From Chrysoperla carnea (taxonomy: Eukaryota > Arthropoda > Insecta > Neuroptera > Chrysopidae), in the NCBI RefSeq assembly GCF_905475395.1, contig NC_058342.1, positions 19,254,640 to 19,318,639 of the forward strand: DNA of 64,000 nt. Reading direction: 5' to 3'. A program made the translations under genes and the position numbers. Of this stretch, positions 1 to 11,918 are shown in pieces. Numbering within the stretch: position 1 is the stretch's first letter; each line of letters opens with the position of its first letter. Under the pieces are notes generated by a model that worked only from the letters and a program-made list of their open reading frames with translations, had not been told where the DNA came from and did no database searches.

Positions 1-259
1 AAAATTACCCAAGGTTTTATTTCCATATCTAAAACATAAAATGATCTAAGATTTTTAAACAGGATATAAAAATATCCATAACTTACAAAGAGTTAAAGAT
101 TTATAATTTATTATCAAAAGTAATAAACGGTATACAGATATAGAATAATATTATACTTGCTAATATTATAAAAATGCGACAGTTTATCTGTCTGTCTGTT
201 TGCCTTAGTTCGGAGAATGGCTTTCTGTGAAACTTTTTCTAACCAATCTTAAAATGTCA

Positions 260-605
260 TTTTTGAAGTGAAACTTTTTATGGGACACTAGCGTTTTGTT
301 ATGAGAGTTTACTCGTCGAGCTAACAAAACTGTTAAACTCCTTGTCTCTTTCTTATTACCATTTACTCCAGCAGAGTGAGAGAGGCCGTGGGACTTGATA
401 ACTGTACATATACCATTTATTTATTAAACAAGGATAGTTCAAACCTACTTACATTTAAATCTTATATGTCGATCTTTATTTATTAAATGTTATTAAAGTG
501 AAACTTTTTATGGGACACTAGCGTTTTTATTAAACAAGGATAGTTCAAACCTACTTACATTTAAATCTTATATGTCGATCTTTATTTATTTATTAAATGT
601 TATCT
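260..605 (+). repeat. Imperfect tandem duplication, about 105-bp step
   Basis: The block TATTAAACAAGGATAGTTCA, then CCTACTTACATTTAAATC and ATGTCGATCTTTATTTATT, occurs at about 421-490 and again at 531-600. The linking segment GTGAAACTTTTTATGGGACA with CTAGCGTTTT occurs at about 270-298 and 500-528. Confidence 0.85.
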
Positions 606-629
606 GTATATATTGTTTTCTGTATATTG

Positions 630-1284
630 TTTTTATACCATGCTATATGAAATATACATAGTATATTAAGTTTAGTCCCAAGTTTGTAACGCTTAAAAAT
701 AATGATGCTAGGAAAAAAATTTTGTCATAGGTGTTCATAGAATCACCTAATTAGTCCATTTCCGGTTGTCCGTCCGTCCGTCCGTCCGTCCGTCCGTCTG
801 TGGACACGATAACTCAAAAACGAAAAAAGATATCGAACTGAAATTTTTACAGCATACTCAGGACGTAAAAAGTGAGGTCAAGTTCGTAAATGAGCATCAT
901 AGGTCAATTGGGTCTTGGGTCCGTAGGGCCCATTTTGTAAACCGTTAGAGATAGAACAAAAGTTTAAATGTAAAAAATGTTCCTTATAAAAAAATAAAAA
1001 ACTTTTGTTTGAAACTTTTTTTTGTAAACATCACTGTTTACCCACGAGAGCGTTAATAAGGTGCAAATTTTATAGTATCTATGTATTAATATAGGAATAT
1101 CAGTTGTGGGCGTGTCTATTTAAAAGTGAATATCTTTTGTTATTTACGTGACGTCAAAAAAACAAACGAATGCGCATCAACACTGTCTATACATTTTTGT
1201 ATGTGTTATGTGATAAAGAAATCAACACTGACTATGCATGGTATTTCAACAATTAACTCAGTCAATTGTTTCTTTTCACTTGTT
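630..1284 (+). repeat. Family A repeat, copy 1
   Basis: Full-length-like copy from TTTTTATACCATG to the 3' hairpin CAACAATTAACTCAGTCAATTG and TTTTCACTTG. It carries about seven (TCCG) units at 769-797. The 3' third is longer than in other copies because of a partial internal duplication of the AATCAACACTG region around 1170-1240. Confidence 0.85.
769..797 (+). repeat. (TCCG)n microsatellite in family A
   Basis: About seven TCCG units. The same site holds CTGT/CCGT/CGTC runs of different lengths in other family A copies (for example 32038-32060 and 45293-45335), so the element carries a microsatellite seed. Confidence 0.9.
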
Positions 1285-1373
1285 ATTCTCTATTATTTGT
1301 TGTTATCTGTATATCTATTATTTGTTGTTATCTGTATATTGTTTTTATTCTCAGTTATTGTCAATGAAGATAC

Positions 1374-1821
1374 AAAAAATGTATGCGTCAGTCCAAAACT
1401 AACAGCGTCAAAAGTGAAACTTTTTATGTAATTCAAAAACTGTCAATGAGTGTACAAAAAAATACATTGCAGCAAAGAAAAATTGACTGGAAATTATAAT
1501 AAAAATGATTTATAATAAAAATCAAGAAAAATCTACAGACTATCCCGAATTAATTACTACGGAAGGTTCACTTGTACGTATATGTATATAGTTTTATGTA
1601 TATGTAAATAATAGTACGTACGAGTGAAACTTCCGTAGTAATTAATTCGGGATAGTCTGTAGATTTTTCTTGATTTTTATTATAAATCATTTTTATTATA
1701 ATTTCCAGTCAATTTTTCTTTGCTGCAATGTTTTTTTTTGTACACTCATTGACAGTTTTTGAATTACATAAAAAGTTTCACTTTTGACGCTGTTAGTTTT
1801 GGACTGACGCATACATTTTTT
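1374..1821. repeat. Near-perfect 207-bp-arm inverted repeat
   Basis: Left arm 1374-1580, loop 1581-1614, right arm 1615-1821. I count three mismatches over 207 paired positions and no gap. The arms contain GACGCTGTTAGTTTTGGACT and a segment (AAAGTGAAACTTTTTATG) also present at 269-286 and 497-514. It lies 90 bp after family A copy 1. A transcript through it would form a long dsRNA. Confidence 0.93.
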
Positions 1822-2140
1822 AATCAGTAGTTTTTAAGTTACGGCCGATCAAAGCTACAAATACATTATAATTTTATTATATGACTAGAAAAATGGCTTT
1901 TTGTAAGGCTTTTTCAAACCACCCCCAAAATGTTCTTCAGGTCGTTTTGACGAAAAAATTCACGACCACAAAACTTTTCAATGAGTAGTTTTCGAGGTAT
2001 GGGCGAGTATTTAAGCTAAACATATATTATATTTTTAGTACCTATATGACTAGGAAAATGGCTTTCTGTGAAACTTTTTCAAGCCGTCAACAAAATATTC
2101 TTCAGATCGTTCTGATTAAAAGCTCTCATCGCCACATAAT
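1822..2140 (+). repeat. Tandem repeat, about 157-bp unit (family E)
   Basis: Two diverged units, each with GTAGTTTTY-AGKTAYGG, ATATGACTAGRAAAATGGCT, TTTTTCAARCC and TCTTCAGRTCGTTYTGA. GTAG anchors at 1828 and 1985. A related fragment is at 212-262, and a partial inverted one at 2760-2845. Confidence 0.75.
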
Positions 2141-2661
2141 TTTTATACCAGGCATATATGTAATAAAGAAGGTATACCAAGTTTGTAACGCTGAAAAATA
2201 TTGATGCCACCCACAAAATTTTGGTGTAGGTGGTCAAAAAATCAATTAATTAGACCATTTTCGGTTGTAAAACGAAAAAAGGAAAAAGATATCAGCTGAA
2301 TTTTTACAGCGTATGCAAGACGTTAAAAGTGTGTTCGAGTTCGTAAATGAGCAACATAGGTGAATTGGTTCTTGGGTCCGAAGGACCCATCTTGTAAACC
2401 GTTAGAGATAAAACAAAAGTTTAAACGTAAAAAATGTTCCTTATAAAAAAATAAACAACTTTTGTTGTAAACATTTTTTCGTAAACATCACTGTTTACCC
2501 GTGAGGGCCCAAATTAGGCGTAAATTGTATAGTATGTATTAAATGGGAATGTCAGTTATGTATGTGTGACATGTATGTATATGTAATGTATGGAGTAGTC
2601 AACACTGTCAATACATGGTATTTCAACAGTTAACTGAGTCAATTGCTTGTTTTTACTTGTT
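2141..2661 (+). repeat. Family A repeat, copy 2
   Basis: Same layout as copy 1, but the CTGT microsatellite is absent after CGGTTGTAAAACG. It ends at TTTTTACTTG. Confidence 0.85.
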
Positions 2662-2746
2662 TAACGGGTAGTTTTCGAGCTACGGCTTTTCAAAGCTACA
2701 AATACATTATAGTTATATACTCCGTAGATCGAAAACTACCCGTTAA
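2661..2746. repeat. 25-bp inverted repeat after family A copy 2
   Basis: Arms 2661-2685 and 2722-2746 (TTAACGGGTAGTTTTCGAGC plus five bases) match at 24 of 25 positions around a 36-nt loop. Confidence 0.85.
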
Positions 2747-3602
2747 AAATTTTGCGACCGTGAGAGATTTTCATCACAATGACCCATAGAACATTTTAAG
2801 AAAACTTTCACAGAGAGCCATTTTCCTATCTAATGCTATTTAAATTTTTTGCGACGATGGGGGTATAAATCTATATTTTTCTATATCCATTGATTCGTAT
2901 TACACTTTTTTGAAAATGATAATTGAAGAATGGTTCGACGAGACAGTTGGTTTACTGCTAGTGTATACATATAAGATAATAAAAATTAATCTTTCAAACG
3001 AATTATGTTTAAAAATATGATAAAATTTACCTACCATAAATAAACGCGCTTAATCTTAATATATATAGACCAAATTTAAAGATAGTAAATACAGGTAGGA
3101 TAGGGACTGTATATACTCGAAGTAGACTTCAAAAACATTATTAAAGCTTTAAACCGTTTTATATTTATACATGTACTTATTTATTATTTCTTTTACTAAA
3201 TATGGATATGAATATTTAGAAAAAGAAATAATACTCACTAAGTAATCATATTAAGAGGTTTCTTACGACTGTACAGAAAGTTAAGAAACACTTGAGGCTT
3301 AATCACATTACATTAAAATATGAAATGATGACGTAAGGTAAATGTACCATATTACGGGATGTTTAGGCATAATGCACTTTGAAGCTGATTAAAATATATT
3401 TTGTCAAAGAAAATGATTTATTGAGAATTACTTTTGATCATTTTTTCACGTCTAAGTCTTTAATTTATGGTATTAATTTTCTGGACTTCAAGTTTTTGTC
3501 TAATTTCGTGATAAAATTTGGTTTAAAACTAATTAAAATGACGGCCGGAAGGCGCTATAAAGCTGCGTGAAAATATTTTTATACCTATTACGCAGGTAGT
3601 AC

Positions 3603-4144
3603 TTTTTTTTTATACCATGCATATATGTAATATGCAAGGTATACTTAGTTTAGCCGCAAGTTTGTAACGCTTAAAAATATTGATGCTATGAACAAAATTT
3701 TAGTATAGGTGTTTATAAAATCACCTTATTAGTGCATTTTCGGTTGTCTGCCCGTCTGTCTGCCAACACGATAACTCAAAAATGAAAAAAGACATCAAGC
3801 TGAAAATTTTACAGCGTATTTAGGACGTAAAAAGTTCGTAAATGAGCAACATAGGTCAATTGGGTCTTGACCTATGGGTCCGTAAGACCCATCTTGTAAA
3901 CCGTTAGAGATAGAACAAAAAAATAAAAATTTCCTTATATAAAAAAACAACTTTTGTTTGAAACATTTTTTGGTAAACATCACTGTTTACCCGCGAGGGC
4001 GTAAATTGTATAGTATGTATTATATGGGGATATCAGTTATGTATGTGTGACATGTATGTATGTGAAATGTGATAGAGTAATCAACACTGTCTTTACATGG
4101 TATTTCAACAATTAACTTAGTCAATTGTTTGTTTTCACTTGTTT
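3603..4144 (+). repeat. Family A repeat, copy 3
   Basis: Starts TTTTTTTATACCATGC and ends TTTTCACTTG, with the internal palindrome and 3' hairpin retained. Confidence 0.85.
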
Positions 4145-5217
4145 TGCTTGCAAACCATAGAATTGTCAAAAATCAATTTCCGACAATATTTAGTATGAAG
4201 AGGTCACCTTGATTATTAAACATATTTTCCAAATGCAGTATCGCAGGTCAACGGAAAGAGGTGAGAGTGTCTTATAACATCATGACCATCAGAATACAGT
4301 TTCTGTGGTTTTGTAGATCTGGTAAAATAAAAAAAAATTTAGTTTAACGTATCAGAGTTAATTAAAAAATAAAATTAATCATCCTTAAATTTTTTTATTT
4401 AAAAAATTTATGTAAAGAACTCATCATAAATACATTTCAACTTTCAATATTTAGGTAATTATTTGTACATTTACCAGTTTAAAGAATTTTCTAATTTATT
4501 AAAATATATTAAATATGATGTGAATTGCATCTTTTTATGTAAATAAATTTACAGATTATTGCATTAATGTACCTACTTATTTTATTTTAGCAAATAATCA
4601 CCAAAAGAAGAAATATCTATGCGGCTTTTAGTAATTTGGTAGTATACGGCAACAGCGTTTGTAGGTCTTAAAAGCGTTGCATAGTTTTTAAAATAAACAA
4701 AATCGTAATTTTTCAAATGATAAAGAGGAAATTGAGAACGACTTATACCAAATTTACCTGCAAAACTAGAATATATTGAATGGCTTTAGAATTATGAAGT
4801 ATCTCTACCTTCTACTAAGTAGTTCTATATAGTTCTTTCCCTACAATCCAGTATGAAATTATTGTCTTATTACCCATTCATTACGTATAGTTATATGCAC
4901 TTTAGTTGTATACATAGCTACACAACTAAACTGCATAGGTCTAAGTTGTTTTACTGCTTACTGTAGTGTACACTATCATAATCAAATACAATACAATTAA
5001 TACACCTATGTAAACTAAATTGGTGAATTTTTATTTTTAATGATTCTAAATATAATATAACTAATTTCTTCTAAATATTAGGTTTTTGTTTAAACGATTC
5101 TCTTTCATTGAAAAAATTAAAAAGATTGCCATTTTCACACAATTCTCCTATACTACGTGTATTAAAAATGTCATTTTTAATTGCAATTATCACATCTCCT
5201 TATGTTGTAAATTGTCT
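4145..5217. other. AT-rich DNA with no recognised feature
   Basis: No open frame, RNA gene or repeat pair recognised. Contains a short local near-repeat of ACTTAGTTGTATACATAGCT type around 4900-4935. Confidence 0.5.
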
Positions 5218-6645
5218 TTAAGGTGATTGTAAACTTACTGTATTGTAAAAAAGTTTTGGTTTATTGCACGGTACATACATATAAATCAAATACATGATTT
5301 GTAGTCAAGTAATGAGAAATTCCTAGCTGTACAATACAAAAATATATAATTTACTGTGTGCAAGTGCTGCTTATAAATTTCATAATATAGATATCGCTCT
5401 TCAATCATCAATACTCTAACTATAGTCGTCTCTGTTCATCAAATGATGGATCTTCGGTGAACTCATAATTAAATTATAATTTTGTTTTTATATCGTCAAC
5501 AATCTTATATTTTTTTGGTATTCTTATAAACTTCAAGATTGTCTAAAAATTTTAGATAGTTTTTTATCACACTTTCTAGGTTTTTTGTTAAACGTTATGA
5601 ATAGTTCCTAACACAAGGTTATTGATTTAAATTTGTAAATATGACCATTCTTGGCATATTCATATGTATTGTATTTCTAATGCAACTCTTTAAAATCATA
5701 AATAGAATACTTGTTAGAAAATTGTTAATTAAGAATATTGGTTGAATTCATTTAACGTTGGCAAACCTGTTTTTATTTTCTTTAATATACAGAAAGTACA
5801 GTAAAACTTTTTTATATGAATATAAATTTGTCATACCAGGATTGTATTCAAGGATTTCATAGAAAAGTTTTATAAACTGTGGGCAGAGTGAATTTAATGG
5901 TTGATAAATAAACCACTGATTGCGTAATGTAATTACATTTTATACCACGACTTTTAAAACTTCAATATTGTTGGTCTTTAGCTTGTTTATAAAACAGTGT
6001 GATAATTCTACACAAAACTATATAATATTGGGTTTGAATGCAGAAGTAACTTTAGTTTTATTTATGTAAAGGAGATATGTAAGGATTGAATAATACTAGG
6101 GATTTCAATAAAACTTTATAAATATATTTTTCTAATAACAAAGTTTCAAAAATCACAAAAATTCCTAGGTCATCGGGCTTTTTATTTTTATTTTATCGTT
6201 TAAAGTTGTCTGAAAAATGATCAATCATATAGTTTATCTTTTTCAATTGGATATTTCTATATCAAAAAATCTAGAAATTGTGGTAAAAAAACTATTTAGA
6301 ATATTTAGACAATCTTGTAGTTAAGAATAATACCATCAAAATATAAGGTTGTCGATGATATAAAAACAAAATTTTAATTTAATTATGAGTTCATCGAAGA
6401 TCCATCATTTGATGAACAGAGACGGCTATTGTTAGAGTCTTGTAGATTGAAGAGCGATATCTATATTATCAAATTTATGCGCAGTACTTGCACACAATAT
6501 ATTATATGTTTTTGTAGTTGCGTGGTATTGTGTAGCTAAAAATAACACATTATTTGACTACAAAGCACCTATTTTGTTTACATGTATGTACCGTACAATA
6601 AACTAAAACTTTGTTTACAATACTGTAGGTTTATAATCACCTTAA
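5218..6645. mobile_element. Fold-back DNA element, family C copy 1
   Basis: Long inverted repeats: 5222 to about 5590 matches, inverted, about 6270-6641 (shared pieces GGTTTATTGCACGGTACATA, ATAGATATCGCTCTTCAATC, TGATGAACAGAGACG). The ends read TTAA-GGTGATTGTAAAC and ...TAATCACC-TTAA, consistent with a 4-bp TTAA target duplication. The centre has no open frame, so it is non-autonomous. Confidence 0.75.
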
Positions 6646-6699
6646 GGGATTACTTTTGTCCCAATTAAATTTTTTTTTTTTATATATATGTAAATACAA

Positions 6700-6826
6700 A
6701 TTACACAACGGCTTTTTCTTGCCGCAACAACTTTAATATACGCTATTGAAGCTGGAATTACCCGGGGTATCGGATGAATCGGATCGTTATTGTTACTGTC
6801 TTCAATACCTGGCATATAAAATGTAC
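6700..6826 (-). other. Possible small exon, unrecognised
   Basis: Just outside the family C element the minus strand has a locally GC-richer open stretch, FYMPGIEDSNNNDPIHPIP and onward through VIPASIAYIKVVAARKSRC, preceded by an acceptor-like TTTTACAG (boundary about 6826/6827). No good donor follows and I recognise no family. It is listed only because its composition differs from the surroundings. Confidence 0.15.
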
Positions 6827-7658
6827 CTGTAAAATTCATTTAAGCAAGTAATGCTTTTTTACCAATTAATACCTAAATAACTTTTATCCTTGATTAACTT
6901 GACGTTTGATTGATTAAAAAAGGGAAATAAATGCTATTTTTATGTGTAATTCTATTTTTTTTTCTGTGTTTTTACATAATATTGTTCATTTTTTCATATC
7001 ACATATGCTTTTATCAGAACATTTTTTATAAAGAACCAATTTTAAAAATATTAATTTTAAATATTGTATTTTAAATATGAAAAACGTAATTTCCTCTTTC
7101 AAATAGAGTTAAGGAAACTAGTTTTTCTATTTTTTGTTTCATTTCAATTTCCCTATAGTGCGGTTGTTTAGCTGAAGTTTTAAAACTATCTAGGTGAAAA
7201 AATCAAAGAGGCTGTATAACACAGTGTAGCCTAAAATCATAGGAAACGCAATAAGTGAATTATTGACCTTTAAAACACAGATCCAAAAAGGGGCCGTCTT
7301 CTCTCTTTGTCTCGCAGCCTGACAAAGCGCGAATATTAATATTTGGAATTATTGTATAAACACGTGCATGTCTGTGTATTTCATAAAGATAGTATAAAGC
7401 AGAAGAAGACTATAAGATCAACCGTTTGGATAGCCACATTATGGTTCTATGTTATTACTTCTCTAGCGATAGAAAATAGAACTATAGTTATGTAGTTCGA
7501 AAATTGTGAGTCTTAAGGCGTTTCGATACCAAAATTAAAATGTTTCTCAAAAACTGTTTTGTGTGTCAATTAATGAGTATTTATTACGCTTTTTGTATAA
7601 ATTCTCTATACGGTCTGCGATAAACTAATTATTAAAAACAGTCCGTTTTACGTGATGG
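6827..7658. other. Unassigned AT-rich DNA
   Basis: No gene or clear repeat pair. 7260-7330 is slightly GC-richer (GGGGCCGTCTTCTC, CTCGCAGCCTGACAAAGCGC) without an open frame. Confidence 0.45.
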
Positions 7659-7949
7659 TATTCGTTGTGTGCCTAGTCATGGTAGGGACAATAAAATCGA
7701 TGCCAGCTCTACCAGTAAAAAATTTTGGCGTTAAAGGAGGCTGTTATGACTAATTTGCAATTCTTTACATGTTAATGTTATAATGTAAATTAAAATAATT
7801 ATTTACTTAAATTTGTGAGACAATAATATTAAATTTTCAATGTAAGTCATAAATGCAATCCAATTATATTTGCATCCATACAAGTCTATAATTTAAGTAG
7901 TGTATCGTTACCATGGAAACGCCTCCAAAAAACTCACGCACGGTGCGAA
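7659..7949 (+). repeat. Family B repeat, copy 1
   Basis: Begins GTTGTGTGCCTAGTCATGG and runs through TAGGGACAATAAAATCGATG and GGAGGCTGTTATGAC to ACTCACGCACGGTGCGAA. Contains GTTACCATGGAAAC at 7907-7920. Related to 12516-12845 and 54473-54824. Confidence 0.85.
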
Positions 7950-8614
7950 TAAGAAGAAGTCGTAATAAATGTTGGTTTTTTAAACAATGAGTGCTTTTAA
8001 AAATGTTACCATTTACAAAAAAACAAAAAAAAAAAACAAAAAACTTTTATCAATTTTTCTCAAGTTTTAAGCTTTATAATCATACCAAAATTAAGAACTA
8101 TGCATTAAAATGAAAAACTTTCTTTTGCTTTTAAACACTTACTGTGATAGTTAATTTCTCATAAACCGTACAGAAAATTGATATGAATTTTTCACAAAAG
8201 ACGTATAAAAGGATAATTTCTATTATATTTATTACAGTTTTTACAAAATTTGAATTTTCATTTTCATTTTTAAGGTATCGAAATACCTTAAAACTGATTT
8301 TAGAACAGACAAACATAATAAAAAAATTCCTCCTAAAAAAAAATTTTAAAGGAAGGGATAGCTACTCTTTACTCTATTGCATTTATTAATTTGTAAAATC
8401 AAGTATGATATTATAAAACTTAACTACTTGAATTTCCTTTGGGAATTTTTCTTAACGATATGACAACTATGAAAATATAACAAGTAGAATTTTCTATTTA
8501 ATAACAATAATAATTGTATATTTGTTACTTGACAAATATATGCGCAACTTTACTTGAAACTTTCGCAGGAAGTTTTCATCAGTAAATAAATCATTTTAAC
8601 TGAGACTATGGTAA
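7950..8614. other. Unassigned AT-rich DNA
   Basis: Low-complexity A/T tracts (8010-8045). Short open frames on both strands at 8130-8390 are low in complexity and lack any recognisable motif. Confidence 0.45.
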
Positions 8615-9039
8615 TCTCTATATATTATAAATGCAAAAGTAAGCATGTTTGTTTGTTTGTTTCGCTTTCACGCGAAAACTAGTCAATGGTTTTTAATGAA
8701 ACTGTACAGCAATATAGCTGATATATCAGAATAACACATGAACTATAATTTATAAAGATATATTAAAAAAAAGTAAAAAAATTAAATTTAATTTGACATT
8801 TGAAATTACCATAAATTACAGATTTCTGTAAAAATAGTCAATATAAAATATTTCAAGGCCATCTTCTCTGATATACTCAATGAATAATTACTATTATACA
8901 TAAAAAAAATATATATATATTTTTTACCTGTCTAAAACAATCCCCACCATCATTTCAATATTTCGAGTGTTATAGAAAAGGGATAAGCGGGAACAATCTT
9001 TACTTTTAAACCCAGCGAAGCAGGTGGGTATCACCTTAG
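8615..9039 (+). mobile_element. Helitron-like non-autonomous element, family F copy 1
   Basis: Starts A|TCTCTATATATTATAAATGC with GTTTGTTTGTTTCGC and TTTCACGCGAAAACTAG. Ends AAACCCAGCGAAGCAGGTGG, then GTATCACCTTAGT. The 5' TC start fits Helitrons; the 3' end is a damaged CTAG. No Rep/helicase coding. Confidence 0.65.
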
Positions 9040-9258
9040 TATAACATAATTTGAAGTACACTTTAATACAAAATCGGTTTATTTTTTTGATTAAAAAGAT
9101 AAAAACGATCAAAAGCAGCATTAATCACTTTTTATAGGTAAACAAATCAATCAGTCAATGAAGTGCCATGTTTGATTAATAAACGTTGGTGATCATGGCC
9201 TTTCACCCGTCCCTGTCGTTGGCGAAATGAAGAATGTCAATATTTGACATGTTTAATT

Positions 9259-9579
9259 TTAAGCTTTTAAGGTAAATATGACGTTTTCTTCCTCTCGCCA
9301 AAGATCCAAAAATTCATATTCTAGGCACTTTTTTCTGATAATATGACCCAAGAATTTGAGCTGACGAAATCTTAAAGTCTTTATTAGTTCACGGCCTGCA
9401 CCCGCTTCTTGTAAAACAAGTTTATTTGTTGGTCGTTGGGTCCCTGATATCCCCTTGGAGCGACGCAGGAACCACATTTCTGCCGCAGCTAATAGTTTTT
9501 CAACAGCAGTTGGCACTGTCCATGTTTCACATGCATATAATAAAACCGCGCTTAATAGGTGAGCAAATAGCGCTTGCAA
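9259..9579 (-). pseudogene. Non-LTR retrotransposon RT C-terminal fragment
   Basis: About 106 open codons without an initiating ATG. Key segments are LLYACETWTVPTAVEKL, AAAEMWFLRR, PTNKLVLQEAGAGRELI and RQLKFLGHIIRK. These match the region after the catalytic domain of RTE/Jockey-like non-LTR reverse transcriptases (general pattern LYxCETWT...EMWxxRR...RxLxxLGHxxR). The catalytic YxDD domain is absent, so this is an isolated, 5'-truncated fragment with no activity. It lies between two family F Helitron-like elements. No host gene is implied. Confidence 0.85.
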
Positions 9580-9875
9580 TAAAAGCCAAAAATATATGTT
9601 AACTTTGCTTAACTGAAAAGTTAAATTACTTTAGATCACACATTTTCATAACATGATTTATATTTACATGATATTGAGGTGTAGTTTTAGAATGTTGTGT
9701 CTCAGCGTATGTCTTAAGGTTATTTATGTCTTAAGGCTTATATTTTACATACCATGCCAAGTTTCAATTTGTTGTTTATTTCATTAGAAATATATTATGA
9801 ATCTTTAGTCTAAATTCCGCATAACATCTGTGTACAGAGTATGCTAAGTTGTCGCTTTTGACTTATACGAACGAA

Positions 9876-10357
9876 TCCCTATATATTATAAATGTGAAAG
9901 AAAGCATGTTTGTTTGTTTGTTTCTTACGCTTCCACGCTAAAACTAGTGAATGGTTTCTAATGAAACTGTACAGCAATATAGCTGATTTATCAGAATAAC
10001 ACATAAACTATAATTTATAAAAATATATTTAACTAAATTTTTTTAAATTAAATTTAATATGACATTTACCATTTTTTAAATTTTTACAGAAATCTTTGAT
10101 TTATGGTTTAAAATGATGATTATAGATGGAGGAGAGATCTCTGATCATCATTTTGAACCATAAATTAAAGAATTCTGTAAAAATTTAAAATAGTAAATGT
10201 CAAACAATCATGGCCATCTATTCTGATATACTCAATAAATTATGACTGTTTATCATTTAACAAAATTGAAAACTGTGTATATCAAGAGAGAGGGTGGAGG
10301 CTATAAAGCGGTGGTGTTTACTTTTAAGCCCAGTGAATCAGGCGGGTATCAATCTAA
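9876..10357 (+). mobile_element. Helitron-like element, family F copy 2
   Basis: Same 5' block (TCCCTATATATTATAAATG, GTTTGTTTGTTTC) and 3' block (TTTTAAGCCCAGTGAATCAG, GCGGGTATCAATCTAA). It carries an inner fold-back at 10061-10201 that copy 1 lacks. Confidence 0.62.
10061..10201. repeat. About 58-62-bp-arm inverted repeat inside family F copy 2
   Basis: Left arm from GACATTTACC through TTTTTACAGAAATCTTTGAT to AAATGATGAT. Right arm is its imperfect reverse complement, ending AATTCTGTAAAAATTT and AGTAAATGTC. The loop is about 20 nt. Confidence 0.85.
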
Positions 10358-10426
10358 TATTTTCATATTGGTTAGCAAAAAAAAAATAAAAAATAAATAC
10401 AATTCTAAGTATTTATCTTTAGTTTT

Positions 10427-10790
10427 TTAACCCCCGAACTAAAAAAAAAAGAGGTGGTATGAGTTTGACCGCTATGTGTGTGTGTCTGCCTGTGACATCG
10501 CACCGTCTAAATAGATGATCCGATTTTGATTTTTTTGGTTTTGTTTGAAAGGTAATTTAATGAAGAGAGTTCTTAGCTATGCTTCACGTACTAATTTACC
10601 GTGTTCCCTACCGGAAAAAAAAAATGGGCAATGATCTTCGAAATCGTCTCAGTTTGGAAAAGGTTTTAAGGAAAAAGGTAATTTAATGGAGAATATTCTT
10701 AGATATGTTTCCAGCATAAATTATTCGGGAGAAATTTGGTGGGGGTTTTTAAAATTTTGTAAATTTCACTTGTGTAAAGAAAAAAATACG
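10427..10790 (+). repeat. Family G repeat, copy 1
   Basis: Begins TTTTTTAACCCCCGAACTAA. Contains a GTGTGTGTCTGCCTGTGACA-type simple stretch, GATGATCCGATTTTGATTT, TTTGAAAGGTAATTTAATG and GAAATTTGG downstream. Shared with 26.8, 35.2, 47.7(-) and 48.6 kb. Confidence 0.78.
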
Positions 10791-11918
10791 TAAATCGAAT
10801 ATTTTATAGCGTAATTTTTCCAATCCATCTATGCCTTTTTCAGTCTTTCGGAATATCCACATTTATATACAGTTTTTTTAAGGTTTTTTGCAATTTTCTG
10901 AAAAACTATAATTTTAGGGTAGTTGTTTTAATATACTTTTGGTTTTTGCGATTTATTATTATGGTTGCTTTTATTTTCACGTAAATTGATTTTGGAATTA
11001 ATAGTTACAAAGCTTCACTGGAAAACTGCTTGCTACTTTTTTTGACTTTTGCCTTAAGCTATCTTAATATCAATCCTTATCCTTGTCTTAAAAGAAAAGG
11101 TGCAAGTTCACGCGAGCTTTTTTCATAAATATATTTAAGAATTCTTTAACTTTGCCTTGTTAAAAAAAATTTCGTCCACAAATCCTGACACATAAAACAA
11201 AAATCTTTGAGTATGATAAATTTAATGCAAAAATTACCTTTTTTAACAGCAAATATGAATCACAAATATTTAATTATTTAAATAGAAACATTAACATTAA
11301 AAACTAATAAATAAAGCGCAAACCTTTGCCTTCAATATAAAAAAATAACATTACGTACTTGCACTAACAAACACAGTAATCGTAAATTGAATGACACGGT
11401 ACATTGAGAGCGACAACAATAATAACATACATCCGTAAGAGCAGATAGATTGCGTCTTCCAAAACAGATGGGAAGCGAGGTTGAGGCAATTCATGTAATC
11501 TGTTTGATGGAGTGGTTACATACCTTCACCAAAAAATAATTTGCAGTGCAAAACAAAAAAGTTTTTTTTCCAGAAATTTGATATAAACACTACACTATGA
11601 GTCGGTCGACACGATTTTTAAACCCTACATATGAAATATATGATTTGAAAAATATATAGTGTTTGCACGAGTATATTTTCATCAAAATGTAGTGATACCC
11701 CAACATCATAGAATATAGTTTCTATTTTACCTTAAAGTTGGTACGTATGGAGGTCAAGAACTATTATTTATTGTGTAAGGTATTAAGTATACAATTTATT
11801 TTTGAAATACTGTGTATGAAAACCAAGAGTCTGAAATGCACATTGCACAACTGGCATACTGTGAATAGAACTCACAAAACTTCATTTTATACAGGAACAT
11901 ATATAGTATTTATTACTA
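10791..11918. other. Unassigned AT-rich DNA
   Basis: No recognisable gene or repeat pair. 11380-11520 has more balanced composition but frequent stops in all frames. Confidence 0.45.

Noticed and set aside
766-948. Open frames inside family A copies (also at 17641, 25966, 28382, 51388, 58043)
   Set aside because: They fall in the same repeat segment, differ by frameshifts and stops between copies, and show no protein motif, so they are chance frames in a repeat.
630-1284. Calling family A a confirmed Helitron
   Set aside because: The 3' hairpin fits, but the end is CTTG, the 5' end lacks TC and no A/T empty site was found, so it is left unclassified.
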